This document shows, in pieces, positions 56,730 through 64,000 of a stretch of 64,000 nt of DNA (position 1 is its first letter; each line of letters begins with the position of its first letter). The DNA is from Liolophura sinensis. Taxonomy: Eukaryota > Mollusca > Polyplacophora > Chitonida > Chitonidae. A model generated the notes under the pieces. That model was not told where the DNA came from, made no database searches, and worked only from the letters and a program-made list of their open reading frames with translations. The translations under genes were made by a program, and so were the position numbers. Location of the stretch: positions 8,419,375 through 8,483,374 of the forward strand of contig NC_088297.1 in assembly GCF_032854445.1 (NCBI RefSeq), written 5' to 3'.

Positions 56730-59722
56730 ATGGCATCGTTTAACCAACCCTGTTTGGTGGGTCAAGCGGCTTATACCCCTGTTCAACAACAACAGCAGCA
56801 ACAACAACAACAACAGGTGCCAGTCTCACAGCAACAGCAGGTCACCCCACAAACAGCCGGGGTAGCAGTCCAGCCTCCGGCTGGGTCTCAGCAGCCCCAG
56901 GGAACACCAGCCCCTAAGGAGCCTAATTATGCCCTACTGTGTCGGGCGGGTCAAGAATTTGTCCATGAGATTGTTAATAAGACAAATGAATTGTTCCAGG
57001 TGTTAAAAGTGATGCAGGTATGTGTGTTCAGGTGCGAAAATAACTTACCCTGATTGCCCGGGGCTACCCAAAATTCCACTGTCAGGCAACAACAACAACA
57101 ACAGTGCCCTTTGATGATGAGTGCAGTTAGAGATGCCGTGGCATAGGAATCTGACAGTAAACATTTTGTAAGAGTTTTTATTTTTTTTTGCTATCAAACA
57201 ATGACTTGACTAACTAACCTGTCCATGGAATAAAAAAGATAAGGTCTCCGGCATCTCTCGGGTATACTTGAGAGAGACAGGCTGTAGTCATAGCAACAAG
57301 TGCTCCCGGGCTGTAGGTTGTGTCATTTTTACTGGAGATACACTGAGGCACTGGGGAGATTTTGACTGATGCTTTGAGGCGGAAGGTTTGTAAGGTACAT
57401 TGTAGAGGCCTTTGGTTTATTCTGGGGCCTTCCAATTTCCTATACCAAGAAAACAGGTCACCTAAAATGTCATATAAATGAAAAATTCTTGATTATGGCA
57501 GTCAACAACAAAATTTTTTACTAAAGAGGGCTTTTAAAAAAGGTCACTTGTTTTAGTACCCAGTGTGTTTTGCTTAGTGCAGTGAAGTTTTACGCACATT
57601 TATAACTAATCAAGCTGCCGTCCCGCAATTGAAGTATTCTTGGATACAGTGTAGAATGCCAATCAAATAAATAAATAAATACATGTAAGCAATTTGTCTC
57701 TGCCTGGTTTCCTCCCACCATAATGCTGGCCGCCGTCGTATAAGTGAAATATTCTTGAGTACGGTGTAAAACACCAATCAAATCAATAAATAAATAAATA
57801 AATTTGTTTTCATGTTACTCTGTGTATTCGGCAGCTCCCCAATGGTTACACCCAGCAGACAACGCTTCCTGTGTTCAAGGAGCGGAAAGCTAAAGTGGAT
57901 GAGTTATTGCAGACGATTAACACGGCCTTTCGGAAACTGAAACTGATGTATGACACTGTGAATGAGTACACATCCTCCCTGGAAAATGGTCCCATTGAGG
58001 TGAGAGATAAGGTATTTATTGTAAAATCAAGTGGGGGTTGGGTGGGGGGTGCTCAGTGGCCTAGTGGTTAGCGTAGAACAGTAACCCAAGTACCTCCCAG
58101 TAATACGATCGCTGTGAGTTCAGGATCAGCTACCGGCCCTGATAGCGCAGTAGGAAGAGGGTCCGCTGCGGTCACACCTAAGACCTTAAAGAAGAGGAAG
58201 TTGTAGCTTCCTCTCTTGGCGTTCAGCATAAGGGGGATAGTGCAATGACTGGTTGACATGTGTCAATATAATGGCTGAGGCGGGGCAGCTTACATGCCTT
58301 CGGTAAGTCCTCTCAGTGAAGATATAAGATCTTCCTGCAAGAAGGAGGCACATTACATACACTCTAAGGATGCCTTCATCGCCATATGACTGCAAAATTG
58401 TTAAGTACGACGTTAGACCCCAAGTACTCACTCACTCACTTAAGTTCAGCTCATATGGCTTGGTCTGCCATCTGTCAGCAACCTGTAGATTGTGGGTTGT
58501 GGATTTCCCGCGGGCTCTGCTCACTTTCCTGCCACCGTAATGCTGGTGGCTGTCATATAAGTGAAATATTCTTTAAATACGGTATCAAACATCAGTGAAA
58601 TAAATAAATTATGCCAACTGGTTGTTCATGGATAACATATGCCTGTCACAATGAATGTCTTAAATGCTGAAATATTGAGATATGCGTAAAAGCACTCATA
58701 GTTTAGGCTGTTTATGATTGAATTCACCTTTAAGTGCTCAGAGCTACCCTGTAATACTTTCCATTGCATGTTTTCTCATTAGGTTAACATATTATCCTTT
58801 TATGCCTGATTTGTGCATTCTGTCTTCTACAGACCTTGATCCCCTTAGATGGAATTGAAATCGATGATCGAGGGAAAGAAACAGAAATATACAGATTTGT
58901 TTCAGAGGAGCACAAGGATGTTTATGAGGTGAGGACAGTCAGTCTTGTTCATTAGTAAATCATTAATGAGAGCATCCGCCTCATCAGGGAGAGACCCAGG
59001 ACACTCCCATGTACAGTCACGCGTCAAACCTCTTTGTCTTTCTGCACTTTTTAGTCCACCCATGGAACTGACTACCATCAGAGAAGTGAAAAAAAGCTTT
59101 GAGTTTGACGTTCAACAATAATCAAGCACTCGCAATGGTTCTGGTGCACAAACCCCTCGTTTGCACAAATCAGAGCACCCTGCGCCTCTAGAGGGCCATA
59201 AATATCTGCCCTGCCCCTCGGGGGAAGGGCTAATGAGCCCCATTAACCAGTGGCCCTTGTCTGGCCAGACTGTAATAATCTAAATAAGGCCCCAGCAGTG
59301 ATTAGTAGTTTTATAAATTCTTTGTTTGTCCATTTAGGATAATCCCCTAAAGCAGGAAACTCTTCTTATGAATACACACTTTGATCTATTGCATTTCTTT
59401 TATTTTTTTGGACTTTTTGGGCTATTATTCGCACTAAAAAAGTGCCACCCTGCCCCTTTTTGTCTGAAGTTAGGGGTCTGGCGCACCAGACAGATTTGTT
59501 AAGAATGTGGAAGAGGTTTGTGGACATCCACTCATAAACCTGACTGCTGTTTTATAGCTGAAGTCATAAACAGTTATCAAATAAATATGTGAATTTTATT
59601 TCTTCTTTCTCTTTAATTAACAGCAAGTGTGTCAAAAGAATCGTCAACTGAAGGAGGTTATTGATCAAATGAGGACAGTGATATGGGAAATCAACACCAT
59701 GATAACCATGAGGAAGTCATGA
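56730..59722 (+). CDS. MED30: Mediator of RNA polymerase II transcription subunit 30, 4 coding exons
   Basis: MED30 is a metazoan-type head-module-associated subunit of the Mediator coactivator in the nucleus. Exons: 56730-57017, 57835-57999, 58833-58928, 59624-59722, all phase 0 and GT-AG, 648 nt (215 aa; human 178). The N-terminus is low complexity with an 11-residue glutamine run from CAA/CAG codons near 56785-56815, then Q/P-rich sequence. The family core follows: ALLCRAGQEFVHEIVNKTNE, ELFQVLKVMQ, LPNG, a helix with FRKLKLMYDTVNE, then LIPLDGIE, and the C-terminal coiled coil with NRQLKEVIDQMRTVIWEIN before TGA. This parallels human LCRIGQE, LPNG, LFRKLRLVYDKCNE and MDQLRNLIWDIN. A TTTCAG acceptor at 56707-56712 just before the ATG implies an upstream noncoding exon. 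Intron 2 carries a nested SINE, and the last exon is duplicated in the 3' flank. Confidence 0.95.
57602..57802 (+). mobile_element. Two family A SINE tails in tandem
   Basis: A first tail (GAAGTATTCTTGGATACAG, AATAAATAAATAAATAC) is followed directly by a second 3' half (TTTCCTCCCACCATAATGC through GGTGTAAAACACC and AAATAAATAAA). It ends about 30 bp before the MED30 exon 2 acceptor. Confidence 0.82.
58035..58612 (+). mobile_element. SINE family A interrupted by a family B SINE
   Basis: Family A head GCTCAGTGGCCTAGTGGTTA to GTGAGTTCAGGATCAGCT ends near 58126. It resumes at AAGTTCAGCTCATATGG near 58441 and runs to the tail. The repeated (A/G)AGTTCAG...AGCT segment is consistent with a target duplication. 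Confidence 0.85.
58128..58440 (+). mobile_element. SINE family B nested in family A
   Basis: CCGGCCCTGATAGCGCAG head, GAGGAAGTTGTAGCTTCCTC, GCAAGAAGGAGGCACATTA and CACTCACTCACT tail. In MED30 intron 2. It shows that family B was still moving after this family A copy inserted. Confidence 0.88.
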
Positions 59723-60235
59723 CACAAGGAGGATAGTTGAACTAGAAAGGGGTTGATCAAATGAAGTCAGCAGTCTGGGAGATCAGCACCATGAGGAATT
59801 CATGACACAAGGAGGATAGCTAAAGGAAAGGGTTGATCAAATGAGGACGGCGGCCTGGGAGATCAACACCATGATAACCATGAGGAATTCATGATGGACA
59901 CAGGAGGATGGCTGAAGGAAGTGGTGGATCAAATGAGGACGGCGACCTGGGAGATCAACACCTTGATAACCATGAGGAATTTATGATGGACACAGGAGGA
60001 TGGCTGAAGGAAGTGGTTGATTGAATGAGGACGGCAGTCTGGGAGATCAACGACTTAATAAACATGAGGAAATCACACCAGCTGACAGAAGGATTTTGAT
60101 CCATGACAGCAATCTGTGAGATCAACACCTTGATGACCATGAAGAATTCATGATGGACACCAGGGGGATATGGACTGAAAGGAGGGGTTGATCAAAGCAG
60201 TGTAGGATGCGATCAACACTGTAAGCAGTAAAATT
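59723..60235 (+). repeat. About six decaying copies of the MED30 terminal exon
   Basis: Immediately after the MED30 stop, an 80-95 bp unit recurs about six times with increasing divergence. Each full copy has GATCAAATGAGGACGGC, then TGGGAGATCAACACC, ATGATAACCATGAGGAA and TTCATGA, matching the end of the last exon (IDQMRTVIWEINTMITM and its stop) plus the following AGGAGGAT tract. Copies begin near 59750, 59831, 59923, 60016, 60106 and 60187. Most keep an exon-like reading frame ending in a stop in the same place. They probably lie in the 3' UTR. Confidence 0.85.
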
Positions 60236-60290
60236 CATAAATTCAGTCAAATATTTTACGTGACGGCTTAATTTTTGCTTACTTCCATAA

Positions 60291-60296
60291 AATAAA
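60291..60296 (+). promoter_or_regulatory. Candidate polyadenylation signal for MED30
   Basis: First AATAAA after the duplicated terminal exons, in an AT-rich stretch on the gene strand. Position is reasonable, but the motif is frequent here. Confidence 0.3.
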
Positions 60297-60498
60297 AATT
60301 AAAACATTTTGTTCACACTCACACAGACCTACGTCTACTTTGGACTGTATGTAACACTCTTAATACATTTAAATATTTGTAGATATTATCAAATTTAGGC
60401 ACCAAATTTGAGGTCGTATCCTTTTATTTATTCAACATTTTGTAATTATTGTATGTGGTATTGGTTGATTTGCTGAGGCAGATTTAGATGGGGAATTA

Positions 60499-60499
60499 A

Positions 60500-60538
<39 letters not shown>

Positions 60539-60575
60539 TGTTATTATTATTGCTATTATTAGTAGTAGTATTAAA
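60499..60575 (+). repeat. ATT and AT microsatellites
   Basis: An ATT run, an (AT)n run, then further ATT and AGT triplets in the MED30 downstream region. Confidence 0.9.
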
Positions 60576-61024
60576 TAATGTGTGTATTTACGAGCTATTT
60601 AAGCTTACAATGCCAATTCCTTCACTTTTTGCTTCTTTATTTCTCCATGTATGATTTTACGGTCAGTCTGCCAATAATTAAATAAATTCAGATGAAATTT
60701 CAATTGTTTAATGATAAAATGTTGTGTAAATTAAGAAAATGTATTTTAGAGATGGAATTACATATTAAATTCAGAGAGGGGCAATTAATTTTTTTATTTT
60801 TCTCATTTGATTATTTATTTGCTTTATTTTACACCCTTCTCCCCAATATCTCTTATGAACGAAAGTGATCAGGTATATGGATTGAGGAAACAATAGACAT
60901 CCTCGGCGAAACAACTGCACTACAGTCAAGGATGGGGTTAAGGCGCTTGCCTTCCTATCACTACGACATCCGAGGTGAGGGTTCAAAACCGGCATGGACA
61001 AGAAAGTTGTAGATTTCCTGTGTC

Positions 61025-63360
61025 TTATAATTCGTAGGGCCTTGGTGACAATAGGCGTTCAACGGAGCTCATGTGCTCAGTCTAACGTTCGTAAGGCCTT
61101 GGTGACAATAGGCGTTCAACGGAGCTCATGTGCTCAGATTAACGTTCGTGGGGCCTTGGTGATAATAGGCGTTCAACTGAGCTCATGTGCTCAGGCTAAC
61201 GTTCGTGGGGCCTTGGTGACAATAGGCGTTCAACGGAGCTCATGTGCTCAGTCTAACATTCGTGAGGCCTTTGTGACAATAGGCGTTCAAAGGCGCTCAG
61301 GTGCCCAGTCTAACGTTGGTGGGGCTTTGGTGACAATAGGCGTTCAACGGAGCTCATGTGCTCAATCTAACGTTGGTGGGGCCTTGGTGATAGTAGGCGT
61401 TCAAAGGCACTCAGGTCCCCAGTTTAACGTTGGTGGGGCTTTGGTGACAATAGGCGATCAACGGAGCTCATGTGCTCAGTCTAACGTTCGTGGGGCTTTG
61501 GTGACAATAGGCGATCAACGAAGCTCATGTGCTCAGTCTAACATTCGTGGGGCTTTGGTGACAATAGGCGATCAACGGAGCTCATGTGCTCAGTCTAACG
61601 TTCGTGGGGCTTTGGTGACAATAGGCGATCAACGAAGGTCATGTGCTCAGTCTAACGTTGGTGGGGCCTTGGTGATAATAGGCGTTCAACGGAGCTCGTG
61701 CTCAGTTTAACGTTGGTGGGGCCTTGGTGATAATAAGCGTTCAACTGAGCTCGTGCTCAGTCTAACGTTGGTGGGGCCTTGGTGACAATAGGCTATCAAC
61801 GGAGGTCATGTGCTCAGTCTAACGTTGGTGGGGCCTTGGTGATAATAGGCGTTCAACGGAGCTCGTGCTCAGTCTAACGTTCGTGGGGTCTTGGTGACAA
61901 TAGGCGTTCAACGGAGCTCATGTGCTCAGTTTAACATTGGTGGGGCCTTGGTGATAATAGGCGTTCAACTGAGCTCATGTGCTCAGGCTAACGTTCGTGG
62001 GGCCTTGGTGACAATAGGCGTTCAACGGAGCTCATGTGCTCAGTCTAACGTTCGTGAGGCCTTGGTGACAACAGGCGTTCAAAGGCGCTCAGGTGCCCAG
62101 TCTAACGTTGGTGGGGCTTTGGTGACAATAGGCGTTCAACGGAGCTCATGTGCTCAATCTAACGTTGGTGGGGCCTTGGTGATAGTAGGCGTTCAAAGGC
62201 ACTCAGGTCTCCAGTTTAATGTTCGTGGGGCTTTGGTGACAATAGGCGATCAACGGAGCTCATGTGCTCAGTCTAACATTCGTGGGGCTTTGGTGACAAT
62301 AGGCGATCAACGGAGCTCATGTGCTCAGTCTAACATTCGTGGGGCTTTGGTGACAATAGGCGATCAACGGAGGTCATGTGCTCAGTCTAACGTTGGTCGG
62401 GCCTTGGTGACAATAGGCGATCAACGGAGGTCATGTGCTCAGTCTAACGTTGGTGGGGCCTTGGTGATAATAGGCGTTCAACGGAGCTCGTGCTCAGTGT
62501 AACGTTCGTGAGATCTTGGTGACAACAGGTGTTCAACGGAGTTCATGTGCTCAATCTAACGTTCGTGGGGCCTTGGTGATAGTAGGCGTTCAAAGGCACT
62601 CAGGTCCCCAGTTTAACGTTGGTGGGGCTTTGGTGACAATAGGCGATCAACGGAGCTCATGTGCTCAGTCTAACGTTCGTGGGGCTTTGGTGACAATAGG
62701 CGATCAACGAAGCTCATGTGCTCAGTCTAACGTTCGTGGAGCCTTGATAACAAAAGGCGTTTAACGGAGCTCATGTGCTCAGTTTAACGTTGGTGGGGCC
62801 TTGGTGATAATAGGCGTTCAACTGAGCTCATGTGCTCAGTCTAACGTTGGTGGGGCCTTGGTGACAATAGGCGATCAACGGAGGTCATGTGCTCAGTCTA
62901 ACGTTGGTGGGGCCTTGGTGATAATAGGCGTTCAACGGAGCTCATGTGCTCAGTTTAACGTTGGTGGGGCCTTGGTGATAATAGGCGTTCAACTGAGCTC
63001 ATGTGCTCAGTCTAACGTTGGTGGGGCCTTGGTGACAATAGGCGATCAACGGAGGTCATGTGCTCAGTCTAACGTTGGTGGGGCCTTGGTGATAATAGGC
63101 GTTCAACGGAGCTCGTGCTCAGTCTAACGTTCGTGGGGTCTTGGTGACAATAGGCGTTCAACGAAGCTCATGTGCTCAGTTTAACGTTGGTGGGGCCTTG
63201 GTGATAATAGGCGTTCAACGGAGCTCGTGCTCAGTGTAACGTTCGTGAGATCTTGGTGACAACAGGTGTTCAACGGAGCTCATGTGCTCAGTCTAACGTT
63301 CGTGGGGTCTTGGTGACAACAGGCGTTAAACGGAGTTCATGTGCGCAGCGTAATTTTCGT
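61025..63360 (+). repeat. 57-bp satellite, about 41 copies, with higher-order structure
   Basis: Head-to-tail units with GCCTTGGTGACAATAGGCG, TTCAACGGAGCTCATGTG and CTCAGTCTAACGTT, downstream of MED30. The 57-bp period gives a 19-residue frame (GALVTIGVQRSSCAQSNVR type). Units shortened by 2 bp (GAGCTCGTGCTCAG) close the frames, for example near 61696, 61752, 61867 and 62490. An ordered series of unit variants starting with CTCAGGCTAAC (ending 61200) repeats 792 bp later (ending 61992), which equals 14 units minus three 2-bp deletions. Confidence 0.95.
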
Positions 63361-64000
63361 TGAATACCACTTGGTTGTCACCCTAATCGTGAGCTCACAT
63401 ATCTGTTTGTTACATACACGCTGAAGAGTTCTTGTTCCAGGTATGCGCTTTAGGCGGTACTCTGGATTCCTTCACTTATAAGACTGACCTCCATTGTGTA
63501 ACTGAACAAATTGTTAAGCACATATCGCTAAACAACAATCAAGCAGATGAAAACATTACTAAGCTAATTTCCATAAAATGTTTTATTCTCTCAATTAACT
63601 CATTAGGGCAAAGAAAAGAGTAACGTGAAGTATATATCTGATTAAAGAGCATTAACTCTGTCAAGGATAGTAATTCGATTTATTTTCTTAGATTTGCTTT
63701 TCATCCCAGTAAAATACATTTTAAACGCAGGATTTTACGATGGGTTTTTCTGACCATACTATGTGAAGCCAGTGACGTCACATCAGCTTTTTGCCACTTT
63801 ACATATATGAACTGCAAGATTCCATCATTAAAAATGCATATTCATAAGGATCTATAGACCTTCATGTAGAGTCCGATGTTTTTAAACCATTTTACTCGGT
63901 GGAAGAAATCTAAATAAATAAGTCGAGCTATTTTCCTGGACAATGTTTAATAGTCTTTCAGCTGATATATACTTCATTTTAGTGTTTTCTTTGCCTTTAA
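63361..64000. other. Right end of window, no recognised feature
   Basis: AT-rich sequence after the 57-bp array. Short frames only; none resembles a known protein and no repeat family was recognised. Confidence 0.5.

Noticed and set aside
61025-63360. CRISPR-like regular array
   Set aside because: Units are contiguous, with no unique spacers, and the host is a eukaryote; it is a simple satellite. The same applies to the other arrays.

Overview
The window is animal nuclear DNA, AT-rich, with split genes, GT-AG introns and many tRNA-derived SINE copies. The SINE tails (short GTAAAAC or GTTAAAC boxes followed by AAATAAATAAA or CACTCACTC) look molluscan; this is family resemblance, and the species cannot be named from sequence alone.

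Four conserved housekeeping genes are present. (1) 1998-2219 (+): last coding exon of adenylate kinase 2 (AK2), whose other exons lie upstream of the window. (2) 7804-19973 (-): ten coding exons of the delta subunit of translation factor eIF2B (EIF2B4). (3) 25870-52702 (-): seventeen coding exons of the TFIIIC110-type subunit of RNA polymerase III factor TFIIIC (GTF3C2). The model is phase-consistent, 3072 nt including the stop (1023 aa), and carries three N-terminal zinc fingers. (4) 56730-59722 (+): four coding exons of Mediator subunit MED30 (648 nt, 215 aa). AK2 and EIF2B4 are convergent, EIF2B4 and GTF3C2 are in tandem, and GTF3C2 and MED30 are head to head about 4 kb apart. The products serve energy metabolism, translation initiation, Pol III transcription and Pol II transcription; I see no operon or shared pathway.

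Roughly a fifth of the window is tandem repeat: 39-bp and 64-bp arrays filling one EIF2B4 intron, a 69-bp array in another, 63-bp, 32-bp and 66-bp arrays in GTF3C2 introns, and a 57-bp array downstream of MED30. The most striking observation is that several arrays are built from exon edges. The 66-bp array (about 78 copies) repeats the end of a GTF3C2 zinc-finger exon with its 5' splice site. The 69-bp array (9 copies) repeats an EIF2B4 3' splice site with the start of its exon. About six decaying copies of the MED30 terminal exon follow its stop codon. A 63-bp array probably derives from another GTF3C2 donor. The unit lengths 66 and 69 keep the exon reading frame. Nearly all long ORFs in the window (up to 1740 codons) are artefacts of these arrays.

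The remainder is introns and intergenic DNA with SINE families A, B and D, a MITE-like element in three copies, another MITE candidate and small dispersed repeats. The last EIF2B4 exon appears to lack one base.
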